64,000 nt of DNA from Holophagae bacterium (GTDB lineage Bacteria > Acidobacteriota > Holophagae > Acanthopleuribacterales > Acanthopleuribacteraceae): the NCBI GenBank assembly GCA_030429565.1, contig JAUIFE010000001.1, positions 1,054,001-1,118,000 on the forward strand, given 5' to 3'. A program made the position numbers and the translations under genes. The notes under the pieces are model-generated. The model saw only the letters and a program-made list of their open reading frames with translations. It made no database searches and was not told the DNA's origin. Shown one piece after another: positions 27,937-36,789 of the stretch (position 1 is the stretch's first letter; every line of letters begins with the position of its first letter).

Positions 27937-28011
27937 TGAGGAAGGGCGCCGGGCATGGCTGCCCTTGGCCGCCGGTTCCGCCCGACGGAAGAAGCCGTTG
28001 CTTCGAAAGCG
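27936..28011 (+). repeat. 76-bp structured repeat, copy 1 (after glgC)
   Basis: Aligns without gaps to the reverse complement of 28372-28447. The outer 14 bases (ATGAGGAAGGGCGC), an inner 14 (ACGGAAGAAGCCGT) and the last 12 (GCTTCGAAAGCG) are identical. The variable middle keeps a hairpin in both copies although its bases differ (here GGGC/GCCC). It starts at the glgC stop codon. Confidence 0.8.
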
Positions 28012-28230
28012 CGGGGTGGCAGCAACTCAATTTTGTCACGGCGCTTGGACTAGTTTTGTTGGCCTGGCCCTATCGCGCGTTGCCGCATTGGTCTGGCTCC
28101 CGCCCTTGCCGCCGTCGCGTTGACACGCTTGGTCCGGCACGCCTTATTTCGAAAGGCAACTGGGATAATCCGCACGACTTATCCGAGGCGAAATCAGCCA
28201 CAACGCGCCACACAGCCGGGCCGCCACACG

Positions 28231-28268
28231 AAAAACCCCGCGCGCCTATTCTTCCGAGGCGGGCGGGG
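28231..28268 (-). terminator. Terminator for the endonuclease gene (- strand)
   Basis: CCCCGCGCGCCT (28236-28247) pairs with AGGCGGGCGGGG (28257-28268) with one mismatch. Read on the - strand it is followed by five T residues. It lies about 190 bases past the nuclease stop codon. Confidence 0.65.
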
Positions 28269-28371
28269 CTGTGAAGCGAGGGCGAAAGCCAGGCCGCCCT
28301 TCCTTTCCCAGTACGGCTGAGACGAAACGTGACACAAGCGGCACCCATTTAAATGAGCGCTAATCTCTCCA

Positions 28372-28447
28372 CGCTTTCGAAGCGACGGCTTCTTCCGTTG
28401 AGCGGAAGCGGCAACCGAGGGGTGTTCCCCTCAGCGCCCTTCCTCAT
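28372..28447 (-). repeat. 76-bp structured repeat, copy 2 (after endonuclease gene)
   Basis: Inverted partner of 27936-28011. Its middle forms the hairpin GAGGGG-AACA-CCCCTC on the - strand, replacing the different stem of copy 1. It begins eight bases after the nuclease stop codon, so relative to its gene it has the same orientation and position as copy 1 has to glgC. Confidence 0.8.
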
Positions 28448-28454
28448 TGGGTTT

Positions 28455-29951
28455 TTATTTGTAGGCGGCCGTGTCGAGACGGATGCCCCAATCGGTCACA
28501 CTGTAGTCGGTCACCAATTCGACGCGAATGGTGTCGCCGTCAACAATCGCCCAACCGTCGTTGCCGCCGAAAGCACTGCCCGAACCGTTGTTGATCAGGT
28601 TGCCGGAGACGCTGAAAACACGCGTGCCGTTTTCGTCGTAAATGTTGACGAAATCGTAGTTGCTCTCCGTGTCCAGACGGTCGAAGTGAACGGCCACTTG
28701 CGAAGCACCTGCTTTGGTGTAGGTGTAGCTGTAGGTTTGGTTGTTGCTGTAGTTGTGCGGGCTTTCGCGGTTGAAGGACTCTTCAACCCATTGGTCACCG
28801 CCACCGCCGGTCGTCCAACTCGCCACGATCGAACCCGTCGAACTGCTATAACCGTTGACGAGCACGTTCCAGGTACCGGCCGCCGGATTGTTGAAGGTCA
28901 CCGATTCGGCTGAGCCGGATTCGTAAGGCGCTTTGAATTCAGCTTCATTGTGGGACCCTTGGTCGCCAGGCCAGTTGATCGCCGTGCGTTTGACGTACAG
29001 GTCGGCGTCGCCGCTGCCGCTAATCGTTACCGTCAAAGAAGTAACGCCGCTGGGCAACGAAATCGTCCAGGTTTGGTTGGCACCAGTCGCCACCGAGTAA
29101 CCCGTCGATACGCCGTTGGCGAGCACGTCACCACCACTGGAACCGTCGCCACCGTCGCCGCCGTCACCACCGTCGCCGCCACCGTCAAAACCCCAAGCGC
29201 GGCCAACCCAAGACGGGCTGTCGATGTAAGGATTGCGGTTACCTTGGTAGTCTTCGATCAAATCGTTGCGGCGCAGCTCGTCATTGTCGACTGGATCGTC
29301 CAAGTGCCATTGGTACAAGAGAGCGGGGTCACCGACGCGAGTGATGTCGTATGACGGATACATGGTGTAAAAGTAAAAAACCGCGCGAGCCACATTGCCT
29401 TTGTGGTCTTCGCGCGGCTCGAAACGTCCGTTCACGCCTTCGCTGTAAGCATCGATATTCGAAGAAGGTATCGATGACTGAGCACGGTCGTCAATCATCC
29501 ACGACGTCGTGCTGTTGTCGTTTATTTCGTCAAACGGATAATTGGAACGACGACTGTTGTGACTGTTGTAGGTTGGAAACAAGTGGTGAATGTCGGAGCG
29601 CATCGGTTCCGATTTGCCGAAAAACGACTGCGGCACCGTGTGTTCGGCATTAATGGGATCTGGATTGGTGCCCGTGCCGCCGTATTGCCAAGACCTTTCA
29701 TAACCACCGTAAACACAGGTAATCGTGTTGTTTTGGTTGTCGATCAGGTTGTACATCTTGCGGCGTGCATCGCTGTAGCCCAAGCTGCTGTGTTTACCGG
29801 TATAAAAGTTATCTTTGAGCCAAACGCGGAACGCTTCGCCTTCGAGACCACTGGGCGGCGTTTGTGACCAAGCCCAGGTAGAGCAGAACAAAGAAACGAG
29901 CAAACAAACCATCGCACGACGCATCGCACGGGATTTCGAACTGGAAAACAT
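28455..29951 (-). CDS. Secreted endonuclease I family nuclease with PPC and CUB-like domains
   Basis: A 498-residue exported protein. The signal peptide is about residues 1-29 (MFSSSKSRAMRRAM then a hydrophobic core ending WAWSQ). Residues about 35-260 are the endonuclease I (EndA/NucM) domain, with INAEHTVPQSFFG and DIHHLFPTYNSHNSRRSN carrying the catalytic His and metal ligands. A Gly/Asp repeat linker (GGDGGDGGDGGDG) leads to a PPC domain (about 285-380) and a CUB-like domain up to the C-terminus. AGGAG seven bases before ATG 29951 fixes the start. It probably degrades extracellular DNA for nutrients or biofilm turnover. The modular tail suggests attachment to surfaces or processing on export. 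Confidence 0.87.
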   Translation of the reverse strand: MFSSSKSRAMRRAMVCLLVSLFCSTWAWSQTPPSGLEGEAFRVWLKDNFYTGKHSSLGYSDARRKMYNLIDNQNNTITCVYGGYERSWQYGGTGTNPDPINAEHTVPQSFFGKSEPMRSDIHHLFPTYNSHNSRRSNYPFDEINDNSTTSWMIDDRAQSSIPSSNIDAYSEGVNGRFEPREDHKGNVARAVFYFYTMYPSYDITRVGDPALLYQWHLDDPVDNDELRRNDLIEDYQGNRNPYIDSPSWVGRAWGFDGGGDGGDGGDGGDGSSGGDVLANGVSTGYSVATGANQTWTISLPSGVTSLTVTISGSGDADLYVKRTAINWPGDQGSHNEAEFKAPYESGSAESVTFNNPAAGTWNVLVNGYSSSTGSIVASWTTGGGGDQWVEESFNRESPHNYSNNQTYSYTYTKAGASQVAVHFDRLDTESNYDFVNIYDENGTRVFSVSGNLINNGSGSAFGGNDGWAIVDGDTIRVELVTDYSVTDWGIRLDTAAYK

Positions 29952-31118
29952 GAGGTATCTCCTGTAGTTAAACGGAATATTCCGTTGAAAACACATCACC
30001 TGACCATGCCTTGAGCGTTGAACTTTCCCTGTTTCATTTGCGACTTTCGTCTCCGACCGGGCGGCGTTCCGGCCCCATTCTCAGCACCCACCAGGGCACG
30101 TTTCGGGAAAAGCATGGCTACGGGTCATGAAATCATCGCGTGTCGATGGATGCGGGATTCCGCGTCAGCACCCCACCTTGCTCGCAAACGTTTCGGTATA
30201 ACAATAACGATTCGAACAGGGGTCATAACGACCATTGCCTCGATTCATGAATCACGGACGATCCCGGCGTGGCGGCGCAAGACATCCGCTTACAAGCAAA
30301 AGGGCGGTACTTAAGCGATTGATGAAACATCGGATGGGAAGCTCCGAACGTTTCAACAGAATCACATTCTCAACAGCGGCGATAACCTTACCAAACTTTT
30401 ACACTTTAACTTGTGAGAAATCCATGAATTTTTTCACCCAGAAATTTTCTAACACAAACCAAACATAAATGAGCATTCACCAAACAATTCAAAACCAACT
30501 GTTTACGAAACCCTGTCACCTGTTCATTTTTTCACACCGCGAGATCTCTTTATTTTCCAGACCTCTCCCAAGCTATCGCAGGCCTTTACATTTCTTTACA
30601 CAAATCTCACAGAACACCCCTCCCTTGCACTTTTCTCACACAACCAAGCCCAGACATTGAATTCGTGGCTAACCCAAAACGACGCCGCCAGGCTGCAAAA
30701 GCCCGGTAAAGAGATGAGCGACCACCGTCAACAAACACACCCACCTTCTCAAACGAAACCCACGACATTTATGAAAATTTATTCGCACCATTGCGACATA
30801 AGGCTGTTTTTTCTAACAAAAACATCACATAAATCATGTAAATCGCACTAGAAAGCTGTGTAAAAGTTAAAAAACCAGCAACTTAATGGCATATTTTCAA
30901 ACGACTTACGCACCCAATCAATAGAAACTCAACTTTTCTTGGCTTTTCAGCAACTCTTCACACTTTTCTCACACACTGCTCCACCTACGTAAATTACATA
31001 CCTCACGTAAACACCTAGCTTTTCACTGGTCAGACAAGTTGGCCCGCCACTTGATTAACACTCTCTCGCCCACGATAGCGCTTCCGCTCTTGGGTAATTT
31101 CCGAGGAGTTTGTTAATA
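29952..31118. other. Long divergent intergenic region, C-rich and G-poor on + strand
   Basis: About 1.17 kb between the nuclease and the transglutaminase-like gene, with no credible gene. From about 30,320 on it is AT-rich and strand-biased: in 30541-30660 there are 42 C and 12 G on the + strand. The 15-mer CACTTTTCTCACACA occurs twice (30628-30642 and 30961-30975), with related TTTTCACAC and CTCACA variants between. A perfect palindrome GATTCATGAATC lies at 30242-30253, on the nuclease side. GAGGAG at 31103-31108 belongs to the next gene. Confidence 0.6.
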
Positions 31119-33395
31119 ATGAGATCTAAGATCCTTTCGTTTTTGTTCATGTCTCTTTTCCTGGCTTCTTCCGCCGTTTCCCTTTACGCCGCCTCTCTGA
31201 GCGACCGCATTCCCGCAGTCGCACTTGGCGACCGCTGGGTTGTTTCTGTTGCCCAGTACCAATTACAAGGTAATGAGGCGACACTTAAACCCGCCGACCT
31301 CTTTACCTTCCACGCAAGTGCCACCGCCCTCGTTGACGGCCGCCCGGCACTCGCCGTTCGCGTTTCTCAAGACGACCTCGGTTATGGCACCCTTTATCTT
31401 GATCGCGAAACCCGTCAGGTTTTGCGCTGGGAAAAACACACCGGCCAACGCGCCGTACTCAACTTCGTCGCCGACGACGCCGACAGCGTTCCCGTTCTCG
31501 CCGAACAGAGCCGTGTCCCCTTCGACTTGCCCAACTTTGCACAGGAAACCGATCAAGCTCAGTACCAATATGTACCGGCCCGCGAAGGTGACTGGGGTTT
31601 TCCCTTGACCGTAAACCAGTCCCAAACCAAAGGTTCCGATCCCATTTTGGTTCGCCTACACCAAGGCAATCGCCACATCACCCAAACCTGGAGCACCGAC
31701 AAAGCATGGTGGCTCAAAGCTGAACAGCCAGGTTTCTTTGTGGCCGAATTGATCACTTACGAGCACGATCACGTAGCTGCAAAGCGCGCCAAAAGCCATA
31801 AAGTTATCAATCGTGACGTTCGTGAACCCAACGGCCGCTGGACTTATCCCCTCAAAGGCCAAGCACAAACGCCATGGGCACCCGCCGCTCCTCACCACGG
31901 CAAACTCGAAAACCACGACGCCGAGTCCCGCCATTTTGTATGGTCCGGTTACTGGTGGCCTTCCGCCCGTGACGGCGAACCCACCCCTGCCAATCGTTCC
32001 TATGCCGACAACGGTTTATTGGAAAAGTACGATCGCTTCCACACCGCGCACACCGGCAGCGCCGCAACCACCAGCGCCAAACAATGGGAACTGGATAACT
32101 ACAGCACCGGCGAAGCTTGGTTTGGTCACTGCAACGGCTACGCCGCCGCCGCCGTTCTCGCCAAAGAACCGACCGAACCCATCACCGCCGCCGGCGTGAC
32201 ATTCAGCGTCGGCAACCTCAAGGGCTTGCTCTCCGAAGCCTATTACGACATCAACGTTTCCGCCTTTATTGGCGACCGTTACAACCGCGAAAGCGATCCC
32301 GTTGAAGACCCTAGCGCCTACGAAGTTCACCGTGCTTTTGTCACTTATCTCGGCCAACAGCAGCAAGCCATGGTTCTCGACATCGACCGTCGTGCCGAGG
32401 TTTGGAACTTCCCTATGTATCGCTATGAAATGAAGGTGACCGATGACGCCGCTCACGCCGACCGCGTGCAAGTCATCTGCGACGCTTACTTCGCTTCCGC
32501 CTCTGTTCACGCCGATTTTGTAGGTCGCAAACACTTCACCGTCACATACCGCTACTGGCTGACCGTTGACAGCGACGGCAACCCCGTCGACGGCCCCAGC
32601 GGCTGGATCAAAGGCGCCGGTGCCTCCGACAACCAAGTTAACCCCGACTTCATCTGGGTTCCCGAAGGCAATCCTCCCAGCGGTCGCCGTCGCTCGCACA
32701 ACACCGCCCTCGATTGGAACACCTTGAGCGCCATCTTCAACACCCGTCCCGAAAGCACCGAAATCGCCATTGGCGAAACCAAAAACGCGACGCTGGCTTC
32801 CGGCGGAAAGCAGTGGTTCCGTTTCAATGTGAAAGAAAGCGGTCGCTATCGTTTGACCACCTCAGGTGGCGCGGTAACCGACACCGTCATGGCGTTGTTC
32901 AACGACCCCAACAGCCGCGCTTTGATCGAAAACGACGACTTCGGCGACACCTATTACTCACAAATCGTGCATGCACTAACCCCTGGCACCTACTTCGTCA
33001 GCGTACGTGGCTATGACGCCTCCCAAACCGGCGACTTCAGCTTGTCACTCGCTTGCGACGCCTGCACGGGTAACGCCGATTTCACCCAAATCACCCTGGA
33101 CGGCGACGCCGTCACCGGCAACGTCAGCACCGATAATCGCGACGCTTGGTTCATGATCGAAGTCCCCGAGGCGGCAACCTACACCGTTGAAACCTTCCTC
33201 GGCACGCTCAAGGACACCGTTCTCTCCCTGCACCAAGATCGCAACGGCGCCGCCCTCTACGAAAACGACGACAAACCCGCCGGCGGTTACGCCTCACGCC
33301 TGCGCGTTCAACTGAACCCCGGCTTGTACTACGTCAAAGTTCGCGCCTACAACAACGACGCCAACGGCGACTTTACCGTTCGCTTCAACCGTTAA
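31119..33395 (+). CDS. Secreted transglutaminase-elicitor-like protein with two PPC domains
   Basis: A 758-residue exported protein. The signal peptide is about residues 1-25. The middle region (about 260-520) resembles the transglutaminase elicitor family known from oomycetes and some bacteria: WFGHCNGYAAAAVLAKEP with candidate nucleophile Cys338, then GVTFSVGNLKGLLSEAYYDI, SAYEVHRAFVTYLG with candidate His404, and LDIDRRAEVWNFPMYRYE. Two PPC-type domains follow (about 540-640 and 650-758), each with FRFNVKESGRYRL / FMIEVPEAATYTV starts. The start at ATG 31119 follows GAGGAG by ten bases. Possible protein crosslinking or peptidase-like activity outside the cell is inferred from the family only. 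It stands alone, closed by a terminator. Confidence 0.72.
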   Translation: MRSKILSFLFMSLFLASSAVSLYAASLSDRIPAVALGDRWVVSVAQYQLQGNEATLKPADLFTFHASATALVDGRPALAVRVSQDDLGYGTLYLDRETRQVLRWEKHTGQRAVLNFVADDADSVPVLAEQSRVPFDLPNFAQETDQAQYQYVPAREGDWGFPLTVNQSQTKGSDPILVRLHQGNRHITQTWSTDKAWWLKAEQPGFFVAELITYEHDHVAAKRAKSHKVINRDVREPNGRWTYPLKGQAQTPWAPAAPHHGKLENHDAESRHFVWSGYWWPSARDGEPTPANRSYADNGLLEKYDRFHTAHTGSAATTSAKQWELDNYSTGEAWFGHCNGYAAAAVLAKEPTEPITAAGVTFSVGNLKGLLSEAYYDINVSAFIGDRYNRESDPVEDPSAYEVHRAFVTYLGQQQQAMVLDIDRRAEVWNFPMYRYEMKVTDDAAHADRVQVICDAYFASASVHADFVGRKHFTVTYRYWLTVDSDGNPVDGPSGWIKGAGASDNQVNPDFIWVPEGNPPSGRRRSHNTALDWNTLSAIFNTRPESTEIAIGETKNATLASGGKQWFRFNVKESGRYRLTTSGGAVTDTVMALFNDPNSRALIENDDFGDTYYSQIVHALTPGTYFVSVRGYDASQTGDFSLSLACDACTGNADFTQITLDGDAVTGNVSTDNRDAWFMIEVPEAATYTVETFLGTLKDTVLSLHQDRNGAALYENDDKPAGGYASRLRVQLNPGLYYVKVRAYNNDANGDFTVRFNR

Positions 33396-33430
33396 CCCAA
33401 CCAGGGTCGCCCATCGCGGGCGGCCCATAA

Positions 33431-33470
33431 AAAAACCCCGGTTGCCGTTAGGGCAAGCCGGGGTTTTCTT
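33431..33470. terminator. Bidirectional terminator
   Basis: AAAACCCCGG...GCC (33432-33446) pairs with GGC...CCGGGGTTTT (33452-33467) with a one-base bulge, flanked by A and T runs. It lies between the convergent ends of the transglutaminase-like gene and the acyl-CoA dehydrogenase gene and can serve both. Confidence 0.85.
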
Positions 33471-33508
33471 ATTTTTAACGGGCGCAAAACCCGCATGATG
33501 TATTGCGT

Positions 33509-35281
33509 TTAAACGAACACCACGTCTTCGCCGGGGAACGCCACCAACTCGTAGTGCGCCAGAGAAGCTTGTGCCTGAACCAAGATGTCGCGAATGAAGT
33601 AGTTCGCAGTCACCAGCTTTTGCTCGTAGAACACCTTATCGGCCGCGGCCACATCGCCTTTCAACTTGTCCTGAGCGTAGGCAGCCTGCGCCAGCAAGAA
33701 GTATCCCCCCATGATGTGACCAAAACTTTCCTGGAACTCGGTCGCACGGTACTGAATGGCGTCGGCTTTGCCGCTCATCATCCAGCCGCCAAACGTTTTG
33801 GCGGTTTGAGCAACCGTATGAGCGGCCGCGCCAACCAAATCGGCCAAACCTTCCAAGTTGGTGCCTTTCAATTTGCCAACCAAGGTCGCCACATCACCCA
33901 ACCAATATTTAAGGTACGCACCTTGGTTACTGAGTATTTTGCGGAACACTAAATCCAAGGCCTGAATGCCGTTGGTCCCTTCGTAAATCGAAGCAATCTT
34001 GAGATCGCGCATGTACTGTTCAACGGGATACTCTTGACAGAAACCGTAGCCGCCATAAGTTTGAATCGCCATTTCAGCCACGCGGAAACCCTGGTCGGAA
34101 CCGTAGCTTTTACAAACCGGCGTCATCAACTCACACAATGCGCTGTATTTCTCAACGTCGGTTTTGCCGTGACCCGCAAGGTCGGTGTAGAGCGCCATGC
34201 TGTAAATCATCGCACGTGATGCTTCCGACAAAGCACGCATGCGCAGCAACATACGACGCACATCGGGGTGCTCGATAATTTTAGCGGAATGCACGCCGGA
34301 CGCATCTTTACGGGCACCTTGAACACGCTCTTGCGAATAGGCAAGGGCTGAACGGTAGGCCGCCGAAGCTTGGGCTGCGCCCTGCAGGCCGACTTCCAAA
34401 CGAGCGTCGTTCATCATTTGGAACATTTGCGCCATGCCGTTGTTGACCTCACCGACCAACCAACCGGTTGAATCGTCGAAGTTGATGACACAGGTAGGCG
34501 AGGCTTTGATGCCCATTTTGTGTTCGACATTGCTGCAGGAGACAGCGTTCTCGCGCACGAAGTTATCGTTTTCATCGTAAATTTTCTTGGGAACCACAAA
34601 CAGAGACAAACCTTTAGAACCGCGTGGTGCATCCGGCAGACGCGCCAAAACTAAGTGAATGATGTTGTCGGTTAACTCGTGATCACCCCAGGTGATGAAA
34701 ATTTTGGTACCGGTAATCTTATACGCGTCGCCGTCAGGCACGGCCTTCGTCAAACCGGCACCGACATCGCTACCTGCGCCAGGTTCGGTCAAACACATGG
34801 TGCCGGACCAGTCACCCGTATACATTTTTTCCAAATAAAACTCTTTAAGCTCTTCAGTACCAAAAGTTTCAATCAAGCGTGCCGAGCCGCGAGTCAGCAG
34901 TGGCAACATGGAAAAAGCCACGTTCGAGCCACATTCAAGTTCAGCCACGGGAATCGAAAAAATGTGCGGCAAATTGGCACCGCCGTATTCGCTACTCGCG
35001 GTGATGCCGATAACACCCAGCTCTTTGTACTGCTCCCACAACGCGTCGAAGCCGGTAGCCGTTTTCACCTTACCGTCTTCCAAGGAACAACCTTCGCGGT
35101 CACCGACGGCGAACAAGGCGGACAACCGTTCAAGGGCAAACTTTTTGGCTTGATCAAAAATCATATCGAATGTTTCTTCGGAGGTATCTTCGAAACCATC
35201 GGTGTCTTCAAGTTGAGCAAGGCCGGGGAATTCTTTGACATTGAACAGAATGTCGCGTTCGTCAATGTTGTAGTGCGTCAT
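33509..35281 (-). CDS. Acyl-CoA dehydrogenase (DmdC-like large type)
   Basis: A 590-residue FAD flavoenzyme, longer than the ~380-residue classic acyl-CoA dehydrogenases and like the DmdC (3-methylmercaptopropionyl-CoA dehydrogenase)/AcdH group in its extended N-terminus and C-terminal domain. Flavin and substrate motifs CLTEPGAGSDVG and KIFITWGDHEL are present, and the catalytic base is Glu434 in IYEGTNGIQ. AAGGAG before the ATG fixes the start. It oxidises an acyl-CoA to the enoyl-CoA. A role in DMSP breakdown is possible, but no dmdA, dmdB or dmdD lies nearby, so a general fatty-acid role is equally likely. It is separated from the epimerase gene by about 220 bases. Confidence 0.88.
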   Translation of the reverse strand: MTHYNIDERDILFNVKEFPGLAQLEDTDGFEDTSEETFDMIFDQAKKFALERLSALFAVGDREGCSLEDGKVKTATGFDALWEQYKELGVIGITASSEYGGANLPHIFSIPVAELECGSNVAFSMLPLLTRGSARLIETFGTEELKEFYLEKMYTGDWSGTMCLTEPGAGSDVGAGLTKAVPDGDAYKITGTKIFITWGDHELTDNIIHLVLARLPDAPRGSKGLSLFVVPKKIYDENDNFVRENAVSCSNVEHKMGIKASPTCVINFDDSTGWLVGEVNNGMAQMFQMMNDARLEVGLQGAAQASAAYRSALAYSQERVQGARKDASGVHSAKIIEHPDVRRMLLRMRALSEASRAMIYSMALYTDLAGHGKTDVEKYSALCELMTPVCKSYGSDQGFRVAEMAIQTYGGYGFCQEYPVEQYMRDLKIASIYEGTNGIQALDLVFRKILSNQGAYLKYWLGDVATLVGKLKGTNLEGLADLVGAAAHTVAQTAKTFGGWMMSGKADAIQYRATEFQESFGHIMGGYFLLAQAAYAQDKLKGDVAAADKVFYEQKLVTANYFIRDILVQAQASLAHYELVAFPGEDVVFV

Positions 35282-35504
35282 GGAAGCTCCTTCTAGGGTT
35301 ATGGCGTTTCTGAATCGTCATTCATTAATGATGCATATTGTAACGCAAATGCAAGGGTTTTGCATCGACGAGGGTGCCCAAACACTTAAATTTCTGCCAA
35401 GTCGCGGCATAAACAAAATACAGAGCGACGCTTACATCGAATCAAATTCTAAATTTAGGCTGGTGATCTGCTTTAAGGGCGTACCATCAGACGCCTTGCC
35501 CGCT

Positions 35505-36578
35505 TCAGGTAACAACCTGCTTCGCTTTGAGTGACTGCCACTCCAACTGATCATGGATCGCCGGCTTCAGCGACACGCCCAAACCGGCCCGCTCCGAAAG
35601 CTGAATTTGGCTGTTGGCCAACGACAATGCGTCACACGGATCTTCGCTCAACAATATGTTGCCGTCTAAATCAACCCAATCGACCATCGGCGCCAGATTG
35701 GCGGCAGCGGCGATACCGAGCCCCGACTCAATCATGCAACCCAACATGGTTTGCATTTCCAGCAGACGCGCTAACTCCAGCGTCCGCTTGGCTTCCAAAA
35801 TACCGCCGACTTTCATTAGCTTGACATTAACGCCGTGGAAGGCCGACGAGAGTCGCACAATGTCGCCTGGCGCGGTGAGCGATTCGTCGGCGAATAACGG
35901 GAGCGGCGACCGCGGCTTAAGCCGGCACAAATCTTCGTATGCCGCCGCGGGCATGGGCTGCTCGATGAGGATCACACCCTGATCTGCCAACCAATAGATT
36001 TCGTTGAGCGCGTGTTTGAGGTCGGTCCAACCCTCGTTAACGTCGACGATCAAAGGCTGTTGGGTCACACTGCGCAACGCGGAAACCATATCGCGATCAT
36101 GGGGACCGCCGCCCAATTTAAGCTTCAAAAAGGGAAACTCGCGGCCTTTTTGCGCTTTTTCAATCATTTTGGCCGGCTCGGCGATGCCCAAAGTAAAACT
36201 GGTGGCGGGCACCAAACCCGCGTCAAAGCCGAAATAACGGTACAAAGGCTGTCCGAGGTATTTGCCCAGCCAATCAAACAAGGCCATATCCAGTGCAGCC
36301 TTGGCCGCCCCCTGCCCTGCCAAACAATGCTGCATGGTCTCGATGCGGTGAAAAAACAGACGAGGATCGTCGCCGAGGGCCTCGACCAAAATCGGTAAAG
36401 CTTCCATCGCCGATTGAAGTGACTCACCGTAACGTCGGTTGGGTGCCGCTTCACCATAACCTGTGACACCTTCGTGGTGGATGCGGACCATAAGGTTGTG
36501 GCGTTCCTCATACTGCCAACGCGAGATAGCAAAGGTGTCGGCGAGTTTGAGCGTCACCACGGCATAATCAACGTGCAC
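35505..36578 (-). CDS. Enolase-superfamily dipeptide (L-Ala-D/L-Glu-type) epimerase
   Basis: A 357-residue enolase-superfamily enzyme. FPFLKLKLGG carries the KxK catalytic lysine. Metal-binding acids appear in VDVNEGW, LIEQPMP and FADESL. The second catalytic lysine is in VNVKLMKVGG, and MIESGLG is the usual late motif. This pattern is that of L-Ala-D/L-Glu and related dipeptide epimerases, which recycle murein peptides or act on dietary dipeptides. A start at GTG 36578 fits GGAGG five bases upstream; a longer frame to 36641 lacks a ribosome site. No mpl or peptidase neighbour is present, so the dipeptide specificity is open. Confidence 0.85.
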   Translation of the reverse strand: MHVDYAVVTLKLADTFAISRWQYEERHNLMVRIHHEGVTGYGEAAPNRRYGESLQSAMEALPILVEALGDDPRLFFHRIETMQHCLAGQGAAKAALDMALFDWLGKYLGQPLYRYFGFDAGLVPATSFTLGIAEPAKMIEKAQKGREFPFLKLKLGGGPHDRDMVSALRSVTQQPLIVDVNEGWTDLKHALNEIYWLADQGVILIEQPMPAAAYEDLCRLKPRSPLPLFADESLTAPGDIVRLSSAFHGVNVKLMKVGGILEAKRTLELARLLEMQTMLGCMIESGLGIAAAANLAPMVDWVDLDGNILLSEDPCDALSLANSQIQLSERAGLGVSLKPAIHDQLEWQSLKAKQVVT

Positions 36579-36789
36579 ATCCACCTCCAGGCAGGAAAAC
36601 GAGGTAAAAAGCCGGACGAGAATGCAAGAAAGGGCAGCCAATAAATACCGGCAACAGCGAGACCAACCAACAGATAACTTCTATACTCTACCAGTCAATC
36701 GCTTCAAACATAAATCACTTTATCACCAATTTCTTGGAATCCTCTCGTTTTTCAAGTCTTTACAAAACAACGCATTTTTCAGCGACCTT

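Noticed and set aside
31039..31055. Sigma-54-like element TTGGCCCG...TTGAT before the transglutaminase-like gene
   Set aside because: The GG is correctly spaced, but the essential -12 GC is GA and three consensus positions fail.
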